NCBI GenBank assembly: GCA_026018925.1
Contig: JAKSZU010000004.1
Coordinates: forward strand, 108,621,498 to 108,685,497
Direction: 5' to 3'
Source of the DNA: Tupaia tana
Taxonomy: Eukaryota > Chordata > Mammalia > Scandentia > Tupaiidae
DNA: 64,000 nt
Shown here: positions 20,991 to 32,004 of the stretch, one piece after another
How positions within the stretch are numbered: the stretch's first letter is position 1
How the letters are laid out: each line of letters begins with the position of its first letter
Notes under the pieces: generated by a model
What the model was told of the DNA's origin: nothing
Database searches by the model: none
Seen by the model: only the letters and a program-made list of their open reading frames with translations
Translations under genes and position numbers: made by a program

Positions 20991-21240
20991 TTTTTTTAAG
21001 AGAGAGATTTTTGCTATAGGGCATGCATGCTCACTGGAGAGACAGAGAGAGATAAAGTGAGAAATCACCCCCCAGGGGGATAGCTACACTGCAGTCTCTT
21101 CCCCTCCATTCTCCTGTCAGGATCTTGACCATGCATGTGCACATGCCTGGTGGAGTTTGAAGTCTCTGGGTCTGGGGCTCAAACCACAGTTGACCATGTT
21201 GGAGTCCAGAGCCTTAAGTACTAGGCCGCCTGCTGGCCCC
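20991..21240 (-). repeat. tRNA-SINE, long form
   Basis: Antisense copy: AGAGATTTTTGCTATAGGGC at the tail side and a head ending CCGCCTGCTGGCCCC. Confidence 0.88.
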
Positions 21241-22284
21241 ATACCCTTTTCTTCTTGAAGGGAAGAATGACAAGATTAGCTTCAGGCTCTGCTCTTTCTT
21301 CATCTCCCAGACCCTTTATATCACAAAGGTGCCCCCTTGTCCCCGTGGCCTTAGGATGTTAGGATGTTGGTTTTGCACTAGCTTTCTCCATTGTGCTGCC
21401 CAGTGTTCACTAGCTCTTCAGTCCTTCTTTTTCTGCAACTAACACACAGCATTTTACACAGAGCCTGACACAGTATAGATGTCTTGGAGAAATAAGAATA
21501 ATGCAAACTTTACTGCATTCGCAGTTGCTAAGGCGGCCACCAGGAAGAACATAGATTATGGCATGCAGTGGAACAGCAGAGCAATGCTGACCATCCTATT
21601 CTGGAGTAGAAAGTGTGACTCTGGTCTCTGTTGCACAGTGCACTTACCAACAGGTGCCTGTCCATTCAATGTCTTCTCTAGACTCAAAGATTAGTGCTGC
21701 AGGAAAGAAATTGAATGCATTCCAAAAGCAACTCATTCTATAATGGGAGACATACCAACATTCTCAGACCAAGAGACACAGAGAGATCCATTCCCAGGAT
21801 AATATTCCAGGAATAAGACAACATTAGGGGATTCAAGAGAGCTCAAATCATAACTACTGTAAGCTTCAGTTCTCTGGTCTCTACAAGAACAGCAGCAAAG
21901 TTTAATACATCCTTCCTGCTCTTGCTTGAAATTCCGATTAAGTCCCAGAAGCACCTGCAGGACTGTTTCCTCCTCCTTTTCTGCATCAGCCTTCCAGGAT
22001 GGAACACCAGCCAGAATGTTCTGGAGAGCACCTCTGGGTCACACGGCCCTGCAGCAACCTCCAGTCATGCATCCTAGCCACCTAAAGTGACAAACCACCC
22101 CAAGATGCCCCAGGCCGGCTAACCAGAGGTGTCTAACACAGAAGAGCCAAGGCAGAAGAAGAAACACGTGTGAAATAATAGATCTTTGGCAAAATAAGCT
22201 TATGAGCCATGAGCTTTACAGAACTATACTAGCTGCATCAGGAGACAATGATGGTATCTGGCATGCGTTGGGCACCAATCAACA
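21241..22284. other. Unique intron sequence
   Basis: Nothing recognised beyond short chance frames. Confidence 0.4.
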
Positions 22285-22482
22285 TTTGAGCCCTTGATTT
22301 GTATTAGCTCTACATTCTTACCGCCATATGCCAAGAGGAATCACAGCTCCCTTTTTACTGATTAGGAAATGGAGTCCTGGAGAGGAGAAGGGTCTTGCCC
22401 AAGCTTTCATTGCTTGGGAGTGAGGTCACACTCCCACCTGTCTAACTTCAGACCCCAGGCTCTTGGCACTACAATGTAGAGA
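22285..22482 (+). repeat. MIR-like ancient SINE
   Basis: GATTAGGAAATGGAGTCCTG, GGGTCTTGCCCAAGC and CCAGGCTCTTGGCACTAC in sense MIR order. Confidence 0.6.
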
Positions 22483-22771
22483 ATGAGACTTCCTCATACC
22501 TCCTGCTGTTTCGTATATATCTTGCATTGTAAGGTTCCTGAGGAACTGACAAGGATCACCCCAGAGGACAGCCAGGCATTTTTCAGAACTTGTGAGGTAC
22601 CCCCCTGCCTCTCAAGTCGAACTCACTGGAGAAGAAGAAGAGTTCCAAGATACATTGAAAGAAATATTACTGTTATGTATTTTGGAAAATTAGTTCTAAG
22701 GTTGTAGATGGAAATTAATCTAGTATCTAAATACCAGTAGTGATGAGGGTGACTCAGAAGAGGAGAAAGGA

Positions 22772-23043
22772 GGCCGGCCCAGCGGTGCAGTGGTTAAGTG
22801 CTGTGCATGGGAAGCTAGGTCTCACATGGCCATGATTTGAGTTCTAGCCCTGGCTGCTTGAAAAACATGACAGGTGTATGTATATGTGTGCCCCAAACGC
22901 TGACAGGATGCAGAAATGGAAAAAGGATTGTGGCATGACCACACTTCAATGGGGAAAGCTTTCTCCCTGTCTCTCTCTTCCTCTCTCTCTAGTAAGTACA
23001 TGCACCCACTGGCAACCCCCCTCTCAAAAAACAAACAAAAACT
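22772..23043 (+). repeat. tRNA-SINE, long form, diverged
   Basis: GGCCGGCCCAGCGGTGCAG head, degenerate B box (GATTTGAGTTCTAG) and CATGCACCCACTGGCAACCC end with a CAAACAAAAAC tail. Confidence 0.78.
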
Positions 23044-23398
23044 AAGAAGAGGAGAAGGAGAAAGAGATGCATGATACAATGAGATGGTAATAGAAGCATC
23101 TGGATTTTCCAGGGTGGCAACATCCCGTATCCCGAAGAAAATTAGAAAGAAGATGGATTAACAAATTTCAGCGTGTGCAGGGAATCTTTTTTCCAACTAT
23201 AATGAAAAGAAAGTCATAATAGAGGTTGCCACTTTTCTGTCAAGGTCCTCAGAGCCTACCATGAACAGGTCAGAGTCAACATATTCACACTATAAGTAAA
23301 TATTCACTGAGCACCTATTGCATGCCAGGTACTGTACTAAGGCCGGGCGAATGAAGAACACAAGAAAGAAACAGCAAGTGCCTCAGTAAACAGAGGCT

Positions 23399-23671
23399 GG
23401 GGCCAACAGGTGGTGTAGTCCTTGAGACGCTAGATTCCCACATGGCCAACCACGGTTCAAGTTTCAGGCCCAGAGGCTTAAAATTCACACCAGGAGTGTG
23501 TGCGCGAGCGTGCACACGCATGCGCATGCGCATGCACATGCCCAAAACCCCAGGAGGAAAAAGGAGGAAAAAGAAGTGAGGTGTGGCCATCCCTCTGGGG
23601 GGGTAATTTTTTACTTTTCTTCTCACTCTCTCTCTCTCTGTCTCTTTTTGGCTAGTGCACATGCCCTATGC

Positions 23672-23708
<37 letters not shown>

Positions 23709-23755
23709 AAGAAAGAAAAGGAAAAAAAAAACAGAAACAAAAACAAAAAAAACTT
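23399..23755 (+). repeat. tRNA-SINE with A34 and AAAG/AAAAC tail
   Basis: GGGGCCAACAGGTGGTGTAG head and a CATGCGCATGCGCATG expansion in its middle (about 23519-23534). ATGCCCTATGCC precedes an A-run at 23673-23706. Confidence 0.88.
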
Positions 23756-24200
23756 CAAATATAAACAGAAGCCAACTACTGTATTAATTCAAAACACAGA
23801 TTTCCATTGCAGAAAGTGACCCCCAGGACTGCATGATCCAGTGTTCCTTTGAGAAATCTCTCTACAAAAGCCCAACGTCTAAAGGTGACACACCTTACCC
23901 GACAAAGAAATCCTGGACATGGTCTAACATGCATTATGGCCTTCAGAAAGGAAAATTTTTAATTGGCACACAAATGAATCCCAAAGCAAACAAGTAAAAT
24001 GCATAGTCTGACCCCCACAGTGAGAAATACTGAAAGGAAATAAAAGAGATTAATAAAATTCTGACATTATTCAGTGATCCCAAAAATGAAGAAAGAAGGA
24101 AAGCGATTTAATACAAAAATAACCTAAAATTAAACGCAATGTGGTATCCTAGATTAGATCCCGGAATGGATATACATTATTGGAAAATCTTGTGAAAGCA
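23756..24200. other. AT-rich intron sequence
   Basis: Possibly LINE-derived given its A-rich composition and the L1 tails that follow, but no specific match could be made. Confidence 0.3.
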
Positions 24201-24575
24201 AGTAAAGTTTATAGTTTATTTAGTAGGGATAAACCAATGTCAATTTCTTAGTGTTTATAAATACACCCTAATAGTATAAAATGCTAACTTTTTACATTAA
24301 AGCTAGATGAAGGCTATATGGAAACTTTTGTCCAATTTTGCAAATGTTCTGTAAATCTAAAATCTTATTTCAACAGTTTAAAAACATTTACTTAAGGTTT
24401 ATAGTTTATTCAATAGTGCTATATCAATGTCTATTTCTTAATATAAATGTACCCTGATAATGTAAAGTGCTAACATTAGGGAGAGCTGGATGAAGACTCT
24501 GGAAACTTTTGTCCAATCTTGCAAATATTCTCTAAATCTAAAAGTTTATTTTAACAATTTAAAAACTTTTACTAA
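24201..24575 (+). repeat. Tandem duplication of an L1-type 3' tail
   Basis: Two head-to-tail copies (about 24201-24392 and 24393-24575) share GTTTATAGTTTATT, ATATCAATGTC-like, AGCTGGATGAAG, GGAAACTTTTGTCCAAT and CTAAATCTAAAA words. Two such words resemble the 3' end of L1M-class elements as remembered. The copies differ by substitutions and small indels. Confidence 0.65.
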
Positions 24576-24776
24576 CTTTTTTTAAAACTGCTGCACAGGG
24601 CACTACCATGTGACCTCTGATTTTTAAAGAAAATGTAAATATAAGAGAATAGATATTAAGAAATTTAATATGGACCAGTAGGAGTTATGATTGCACACAG
24701 CCAGGCCCCAAAGTTCTGCCTCCACCTCCAGGTCAATAAAGCTGATGAATGTCAACACGTAAATAAGGGACTTTTC

Positions 24777-25052
24777 TTTCCTCTTTTTTTTTTTTTTTTT
24801 TTTTTTTGAGGGTTTTGCTATAGAGAGCGTGCGCTCGCCAGACAGAGAGAGACAGAGAGACAGAAAGCGAGAAATCACCCCCCGGGGGGATGGCCACACC
24901 GCAATCCCTTCTCCTCCATTCTCCTCTCGGGATCTTGGGCACGAACACACACGTGCCCGGCATGAGTTTTAAGCCACTGGGTCCGGGACGCGAACTGCGG
25001 TCGACTACGTGGGAGTCCAGTGATATAGCCATTACGCTAACTGCTGGTCCCC
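24777..25052 (-). repeat. tRNA-SINE, long form, young
   Basis: Near-consensus antisense copy flanked by a perfect 15-bp duplication, AATAAGGGACTTTTC (24762-24776 and 25053-25067). It lies at or near the 5' limit of the L1 fragment. Confidence 0.93.
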
Positions 25053-26140
25053 AATAAGGGACTTTTCATTAGACTCTCCAAAAGTTTCTTGACAGGAACC
25101 TTGCAAAGCAGGAGAGAGAGGAATAATAAATTCAAAGTTGTGAAAGAAAGAAAAACTAGTAGCCAAGAACATTATACCCAGCAAAGCTGTTCTACAGAAA
25201 TGAAGGTAAAAAAGTCCTTCACAGACATGCAAAAGCTGAGAACATTCGTTTCCATTAGGTCTGCCTTGAAATAAATGCTTAAGTGAGTTCTTCAAGTGGG
25301 AATAAAAAGATGATAGCTGCTGTTATGATAAAACTCACTGGTAGAGGTAAATATTAATACATAATCAAACCCAGAATACTCCAGTAGGCAATGGTTGTGC
25401 ATAAACCATACATCTCTCTAATATGAAAGTTGAAACTAAAACAGTTAAAAATAACTAAAACTATTGTGCAAGAAATTGTTAAGAAATGCACAATAAAAAA
25501 AATGTAAATTGTGACATCAAAAACGTAAATAATGAAAGGGTAGGGTAAAAGTGCAGAGTTTTTGTATGTGACAGAAGTTGTTATCAACTTAAAATAGTAG
25601 ATAGCAGTAGAGTATAACGATAAGATGTTTTACGTGAGGGCTCACGGTAACCACAAAACAATAGCTACAACGGATATAAAACGAGATAGGAATTAATGCT
25701 TAGCAACACAGAAATTATCAAAACACCAAGGTAGAAAATAAGTAAGAAAGTAGCAAAGGAGCTATGAAACAACCAAAAACTAATAACAAAGGAGCAGCGG
25801 TCATCTTCACCTGTCAGCAATAACCTGCAATGAAAAGACTGAATTGTCCCATTTAAAAAAAAAAAAAGTGGCTTAATAGACTAAGGAAAAAAAAGATAAA
25901 ATATATGCTGCCTACAAGAGACCCACCTAAGCTCTGAGGACACATCTAGGCTGAAAGTAAAGGATGGAAAGAGATATCCCGTGTAAATGGTAACCAAAGT
26001 GCACACGGGTGGCTACATTTATATCTGGTAAAACAGACTTCAAGGGAAAAGCTTTCACAAGAGACAAAGAAGGTTATGATTTAATCATAAGGGGATCAAT
26101 TCATCAAAAGGACATAAGCATTATAAACATATGCACACTT

Positions 26141-26221
26141 GGGGTTGGCAGGTGGTATGGTGATAAAGACACAGAATTCCCACACGGCCGACTATGGTTT
26201 GAATCCTGGACCCGGTGATTT

Positions 26222-26268
<47 letters not shown>

Positions 26269-26345
26269 CTCTCTCTCATCAAATTAAAAAATAATAACCA
26301 ATGGAATTAAATAAATAAGTTATTCTTTTAAATAATTAATAAATA
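26141..26345 (+). repeat. tRNA-SINE, short form, in the L1
   Basis: GGCAGGTGGTATGGTGATAA head, a TC microsatellite (26227-26278), CATCAAATTAAAAAATAATA tail. The L1 resumes with ATATGCAC, the word also found just before the insertion. Confidence 0.85.
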
Positions 26346-26713
26346 AATATATGCACCCAATACTGGAGCACCTAAATGCATAGAGCAATATTTATGGACA
26401 CAAACAGAGAAATAGACAGCAACACAATAATAGTAGGGGACTTTAGAATCTCATTTTCCACAATGGATAGATGTTAGCAGAAAGGAAATTAGCAGAAGGA
26501 AATGAATGAACCAGACAGAAAATTAATGTGGAAATAATGGAATTCAGTTGTACTTTTTACCAAATAGATCTAACAGAAATACATAAAACCTTTTATCCAA
26601 CAGCAGGAGGATACACATTTTTCTCTCGTGCACATGGAATAGTCTCCAGGATAGACCATAGATTAGGCCACAAAACAAGTCTTAACAGATTTGAGAAGAC
26701 TGGCATCATATCC

Positions 26714-26780
26714 ATTGGGTCGTCGGAAAAGTCATGGCATATCATAGCAAAATATGCCATGACTTTTCCGACAACCCAAT
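26714..26780. mobile_element. Mariner-derived MITE, copy 3
   Basis: A 67-bp near-perfect palindrome: ATTGGGTCGTCGGAAAAGTC at one end, complementary to GACTTTTCCGACAACCCAAT at the other, with one mismatch. It interrupts L1 ORF2 sequence, so it is younger than the L1. Confidence 0.88.
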
Positions 26781-27478
26781 ATTAGTATCATTTCAGATCA
26801 CAATGGCATGAAACTAGAAAGCAATAACAGGAGGGATGTTTTTTAAATTCTCAAATATATGGCAATTAAGCAACATACTCTTGACAAATATGTCAAGAAA
26901 GAAGTCAATAGGTAAATGTTTAACTATCTTAAGACAAATAAAAGTGGAAACTCACATACCAAAACCTATGGGATATAGCAAAAACAGTTCTAACAGGCAA
27001 GTTTATAGCAATACATGCCTATTTAAAATAAATAAATAGCATCAGATTAAACTTCAAGCAAATAGAAAGAGAGAGAGAGAACAAACACAACCCAAAATTA
27101 GCAGAAGAAAATAAATAATAAAAGTCAAAAGAAAAATAAAGAATAGAAAAGTCAGAAAAAGAATGAATAAAACTAAGCATTAACTTTTTGAAAAAAATAA
27201 ATAAAATTGACAAACTCTTTGCTGTGTAAGGAAAAAAGAGAGAAGAATCAAATAAAATAAAAAATGAAAGTGAAGAAATTACAACAGATACTTTAGAAAT
27301 TAAAAAAATCATAAGGGACTACTATAAATATAATTATATGCCAAGAAACTGGTACAACTCAGAGGTGATGAATAAGTTTCTAGAAAAATACAACCTACCA
27401 TGATTGAGTCAGTACAAAATAGAAAGCCTAAACAGACCAAGAACAAATAAAGAGACCTAAAAACCCTCCCAACGAGTC

Positions 27479-27728
27479 CAGCTGAGTGATGCAAGTGGTG
27501 GGGCTCCACCAAGTGATACTGGAGCCATGTGGAAAAGCCCTGGTTGACCGAACAGGCTGGCTGTCCTGAACTGGTTTACCAGAAGGCTGGAGTGGGAAGA
27601 GTACAATGCAATGGAATTTTGTCAAGGGTACCTGTTTTCCTCCCCCTCCTTTTCCCTTTCTCTTAACCCCAGACACTTTTCACAAAATAAAAATAAAATT
27701 TAAAAAATAAGAAAAGAAAAGAAAAAAA
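27479..27728 (+). repeat. SINE-like insertion of unplaced family, in the L1
   Basis: L1 sequence breaks after CCTCCCAACGA and resumes at CAACTAAGAAAATTC. The 250-bp insert starts near CAGCTGAGTGATGC and ends TTTTCACAAAATAAAAATAA plus an A-rich tail. It has no clear B box and does not match the dominant SINE; it may be a diverged member of the third family. Confidence 0.55.
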
Positions 27729-27889
27729 TCCAACTAAGAAAATTCTGGCCTCACAAGTAAATTCTATCAAATGTTCAAAGAATAATTAACACCAATACAT
27801 CTTAAATACTTCCAACCTCATTTTGAAACCAGTGTCACTAAGCCATATGAAGACATCAAAGAAGAGGAAACTTCAGGTCAGTTGCCCTG

Positions 27890-28171
27890 ATGAATACTGA
27901 AGCCAAGATCCTTAATAAGATATTTTCAAACCAAATCCAACAACACACCAAAAAGATTATGTATAATGACCAAATTGGATTTGTCCCTGGCATGCAAGTC
28001 TGGTTTAGCATACACAAATCAATCACTATGATACATCACTTTAACAAAATGAAAGGTAAAATCCACATAGTCATTTCAATTGCTATGGAAAAGGCATTCA
28101 ACAAAGTCCATTATCTTTTCTTGATCAAAAAAACAAAAACAAACAAACAAAAAACACTATTCACATTTTAG
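27890..28171 (+). pseudogene. L1 ORF2 reverse transcriptase remnant
   Basis: The frame reads NTEAKILNKIFSNQIQQHTK and then IGFVPGMQVWF, matching conserved RT blocks of L1 ORF2. After KKTK the L1 sequence is lost for a stretch. It resumes near 28225, where the catalytic FADD box reads FTDD (about 28335-28346), so the active-site Ala is replaced. Confidence 0.85.
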
Positions 28172-28461
28172 ATATAAAGGAAAAAAATTCTATTTTTTTC
28201 TCTTGCCACTCCCCACTTCTCACCACTTCTATTGAACACAGTACTGGAAGTACTAGCAAGAGCAATCAGGCAAGAAAGAGAAATAAATGACATTCAAATT
28301 AGAAAGGAAGTAGTAAAATTACTTTTGATCTATTTACAGATGACATGAGTCTGTATTTTTAAAAATCTAAATATTCCACAAAAAAAGAAAAACTCTTAGA
28401 ACTAATTAATTCAGGACAGTTGCAAGACACAAAATCAACACACTAAAATCAGTAGCATTTT

Positions 28462-28661
28462 TCTTTTCTTTTTAACGTTTTTGCTGTAGGGCATGTGTGT
28501 CGCCAGAAAAAGAGAGAGGGAAAGTGAGAAATCACCCTCCCCACCCCTCATTCTCCTGTTGGGATTTGGGACACGCACACACATGCACATGGCCAGGACT
28601 TGAACCGTGGTCGACCATGTGGGAGTCCAGCACCTTAGCCACTACACCACCTGCTGGCCCC
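28462..28661 (-). repeat. tRNA-SINE in the L1
   Basis: Antisense copy: ACGTTTTTGCTGTAGGGC at the tail side, a shortened middle, and a head ending CCACCTGCTGGCCCC. L1 sequence continues on both sides. Confidence 0.85.
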
Positions 28662-28669
28662 AAGCTTTT

Positions 28670-29002
28670 TTATACATAAATAACAACCTAACTGAAAAGA
28701 AAATCAGGAAAACAAACATATTTACAATAATATTTCTTAAATGCCTAGGAATAAATTTAACCAAAGAGGGGGAAAATCTGTACACTGCAAACAATAAAAC
28801 ATTAATGAAAGAAATTAAAGAGGGCATAAATAAATGGAATGATATCCCATATGCATGGACCAGAAACATTAATATTGTTAAAACATCCATACTACCAAAA
28901 GCACTATGCAGATTCAATGCAGGCCCTATCAAATTCATAATGGCATTCTTCATAGAAATAGAAAAAAATCTAAAATTTAAAAAAATTTGTATGGAACTCT
29001 AA
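28670..29002 (+). pseudogene. L1 ORF2 C-terminal remnant
   Basis: The frame contains KCLGINLTKEGENLYTANNK, NKWNDIPYAW and RNINIVKTSILPKALCRFNA, conserved L1 ORF2 thumb-region motifs, and stops at 29002. Downstream fragments (for example ACAGTATGGCACTGGCATG) continue the element out of frame. Confidence 0.85.
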
Positions 29003-29396
29003 AAAATCCCAAATAGTCAAAACAATTCTGATAAAGAAAAAAAAGTCAGAGGCATCACTATTCCTAGTTTTAAAAATGTACTGCAAAACTATAGTAAACA
29101 AAACAGTATGGCACTGGCATGAAAACAGAGAGGTAGACCAGTGAAATAGAATATAAAGCCAAGAAATCAATCCAGACATATACAGTCAACTAATTTTGTA
29201 CCAGGGCACCAAGAAGACACAATGGAAGAAAAGATAGTCTATTCAATAACTAGTGCTGGGAAAATCAGATTTCCACGTGCAAAAGAATAAAATTGCACAT
29301 GTACTGTATACAAAAAATCAATTCAACCATGTGCTGACTAGTCCTCCAAATCCCATGGAGAACTAGAAGAGGAGTCATAGAATGGGGCCTGTTAAA

Positions 29397-29398
29397 GG

Positions 29399-29430
<32 letters not shown>

Positions 29431-29435
29431 CATAC
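29397..29435. repeat. (TC)n(AC)n microsatellite
   Basis: A TC run passes into an AC run where L1 sequence should be, so some L1 sequence was lost or replaced here. Confidence 0.85.
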
Positions 29436-29851
29436 ACACATATACAAATGCACACACTCTATGATGAATGACAGCAACCAAAGAACAATTATGAGATACC
29501 ACCTCACACCCATCGGGATGGCTTTTATCAAAAAAGTACAATGACATCACATGCTGGCCGATTTGAGAAAAAGGGAATTCTTGCACACCACTAGTGTGAA
29601 GGTAGATGATACAGCCATTCTGAAAAACAGTATGAAGGTTTCTAAATAAATTTAAAATAGCACTACTATTTGACCCAGCGATTCCTCCTGGCAATTCCTC
29701 TTTCATACCCACAGGACAGGAAATCACCTGCTCATGAAGATATTTATATGCCCATGTTTATATTGGTCACAATAGTCAAGATATGGAAACAACCTCAGTG
29801 TCCATCCATTAATGAATTGATAAAGAAACCGGTGATAAATATCATAGTCCT

Positions 29852-30105
29852 GGGACCAGCAGTTGGTGTAATGGCTGTGTCTCTGGACTCCCATGTAGCT
29901 GACTGCGGTTCAAAACCCAGACCCAGTGGCTTAAACTCACTTAAACATGCCCAAGATCCCGAGAAGAGGATGGAGGAGAAGGGATTGCAGCGTGGCCATC
30001 CCCCCCGGGGGGTGATTTCTCACTTTCTGTCTCTCTGTCTCTCTCTGTCTTTCTGGCGAGCACATGTGCCCTATAGCAAAAACCTCTCCAAAAATAAATA
30101 AATAA

Positions 30106-30136
<31 letters not shown>
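29852..30136 (+). repeat. tRNA-SINE, long form, young, with GATA tail
   Basis: Sense copy flanked by a perfect 18-bp duplication, GATAAATATCATAGTCCT (29834-29851 and 30137-30154). Its A-rich tail has become AAATA then GATA repeats (about 30107-30140), merging with the duplication. Confidence 0.94.
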
Positions 30137-30141
<5 letters not shown>

Positions 30142-30627
30142 ATATCATAGTCCTAAAAAAGATGTGTCATTTGTCATAAAAATGGAGACACCTAGAGGAC
30201 ATTTACAAAATGCAAGAAGCCAAACACACAAATAAAAAGTGTGTCACCTCACGACTGCAGCCTTTAGAAACATCAGATATACAGAGATAGAGAATGAAAC
30301 GGTAGTTACCTGAGGTAGGAGAGGGTAGTGGGCAGAGATGGGGAGAGGTTGGTCAGAGGATACAAAGACCCTGGATGAGCAAGTGTAGGTCAAGGCGCAC
30401 CATGAGGACTCTAATAGAGCTGTACTGCTTGTGGGATCTATGTCAAATGAGCAGGTTTTCTCTGGCCTTGCCACAAAAGCAAGCAAACAAACAAAAAGAT
30501 GACAGCCATGTTAATTTGCTTCACTCTGATAACCCTTTTACTACCTATGTATATCTCACCTGTGTCTGTTACTGTGTGCTAAACAGAAATAGCTAAGACT
30601 AGATGATTTACAAGAAATAGAGGCTTA

Positions 30628-30807
30628 GGGACTGGCAGGTGGCATGGTGATTAAGGACGCTGGACTCCCACATGACCGACTGCAGTTCAAGTCCCTGACC
30701 TGGCAGCTCTCTTTCTCTCTCTCTGTCTCTCGCTGGTCAAATTAAAAAAATAACAATAACAAATTAATTAAATAATTATTTTAAACAATAAATAAAAATT
30801 AAAATAA
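30628..30807 (+). repeat. tRNA-SINE, short form, in the LTR
   Basis: GGGACTGGCAGGTGGCATGG head, GGTCAAATTAAAAAAATAAC tail. AGAGGCTTA occurs before and after it as the duplication. Confidence 0.88.
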
Positions 30808-31054
30808 AGAGGCTTATTTGGCTTAAAATTCTGGTGACTGGAAAGTCTAAGGGCCTGTGGCCAGCCCCTGGCCTGCCTCTGGAGCTGCATTACAAACTGG
30901 CTGAGAGAATCATGCCAGTCCACAGGCACAGAGCGGAGAGAGGAAACAAACTCTTCCACTTCCTCTGTTTGCCCCTCGCACACTGCCAGCTGACTGAGTG
31001 GTGCCTGCCCATGTTGAAGGTGGGTCTTCCTCTTACAGATTTCACTACTTCCTG

Positions 31055-31318
31055 GGACTGGTAGTTGGTGTAATGGCTATTTCACTGGATCCCATGTAGC
31101 CGACCACAGTTCGTGTCCCAGACCTGGTGGCTTAAACTCACACCGGGCGCATGTGCGTGCATGCCCAAGATCCTGAGAAGAGAATGAAGGAGAAAGGATT
31201 GCAGCGTGCCATCCCCCCGGGAGATGATTTCTTGTTTTCTGTCTGTCTTTCTGGAGAGTGCACACGCCCTATAGCAAAAACCTCTCCGAAAAAAAAAAAA
31301 AAAAAAAAAAGAAAGAAA
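31055..31318 (+). repeat. tRNA-SINE, long form, in the LTR
   Basis: TGGGACTGGTAGTTGGTGTA head and CACGCCCTATAGCAAAAACC end with an A21 tail. A degenerate AGATTTCACTACTTC / AGATTTTGTTACTTC duplication flanks it. Confidence 0.88.
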
Positions 31319-31484
31319 AAGATTTTGTTACTTCTCAATGTCATTATATTAGGGACCAAATTCCAACACATTAACCCATGGGGACAAGCCATTATCCAAA
31401 CCATAGCATATTCCATGACATCATGGTGTATACCTTAAATACACACAATATGTATATATATATTTTTTAATAAAAATGGCTGGG

Positions 31485-32004
31485 GCCAGCTTCATGGCCT
31501 GGTGATTAGGACAGTTGGATCCCACATGGCCAATCATGCAGTTTTTGAAGAGGTTTTTTTTTTTAGGGCTCATGCGCTTGCCATAAAGAGAGAGAGAGAC
31601 AGAGAGACAGAGACAGAAAGCGAGAAATCAGCCCCCAAGGGGGATGGCCACGCCGCAATCCTTTCTCCTCCATTCTCCTCTCGGGATCTTGGACACGCAC
31701 ACACACGTGCCCGGCGTGAGTTTAAGCCACTGGGTCCAGGACTCAAACCACAGTCAATTACGTGGGAGTCCAGCGACATAGCCATTATGCTAACTGCTGG
31801 TCCCTGCAGTCTGAATCCTGGACCCTGCAGTTTCACAAACATACTGGGCATGTGTGCACATGTGCCCAAAACCCCTGAAAGGAGAGAGAAATGGAGAGGA
31901 GTTGCAGCGTCGCTCCTTCCCAGGTAGTGTTTCCTTCTCTCCTCCATCTGTCTCTCTCTTGGGTGAGCTCACACACCCTCTAGCACAAACATAAATAAAT
32001 AAAA
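31485..32004 (+). repeat. Sense tRNA-SINE split by an antisense SINE
   Basis: Outer copy in two parts (31485-31541 and about 31806-32004), ending ACACCCTCTAGCACAAAC plus an AAATA tail. TAAAAATGGCT before and TAAAAATGGTT after form its duplication. The inner copy sits at 31542-31805. Confidence 0.87.
31542..31805 (-). repeat. tRNA-SINE nested in another SINE
   Basis: Antisense near-consensus copy ending CTAACTGCTGGTCCC. TGCAGTTT before and TGCAGTCT after are the duplicated host-SINE bases. Confidence 0.88.

Larger units (their letters stand above)
30559..31412 (-). repeat. MaLR-type LTR in the L1 3' UTR, holding two SINEs
   Basis: Antisense LTR: GTCTGTTACTGTGTGC near one end and CCAAACCATAGCA near the other, with GAGGCTTATTTGGC and GAAAGTCTAAGGGCC between. 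L1 3' UTR-like sequence lies before (GTTAATTTGCTTCAC) and after (CATGGTGTATACC). SINEs at 30628-30807 and 31055-31318 interrupt it. There are no viral genes. Confidence 0.7.
24745..31482 (+). mobile_element. Decayed L1M-class LINE, sense, multiply interrupted
   Basis: Sense L1 sequence can be followed in order through the block. It starts with a region resembling L1 sequence upstream of the ORF2 endonuclease (near 25068-25300). ORF2 endonuclease-like words (AACATATGCACACTT, CAATGGATAGATG) follow at 25880-26870. Reverse transcriptase sequence is at 27890-28171 and 28360 onward, the C-terminal region at 28670-29010, and a 3' UTR-like end (CATGGTGTATACC, 31424 on). All frames are broken by stops, indels and insertions: SINEs at 24777, 26141, 27479, 28462 and 29852, a MITE at 26714, and an LTR at 30559. 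It is a dead LINE, not a gene. Confidence 0.85.

Noticed and set aside
27890..29002. Reverse transcriptase gene
   Set aside because: Frames are short fragments of L1 ORF2 broken by stops, deletions and SINE insertions.
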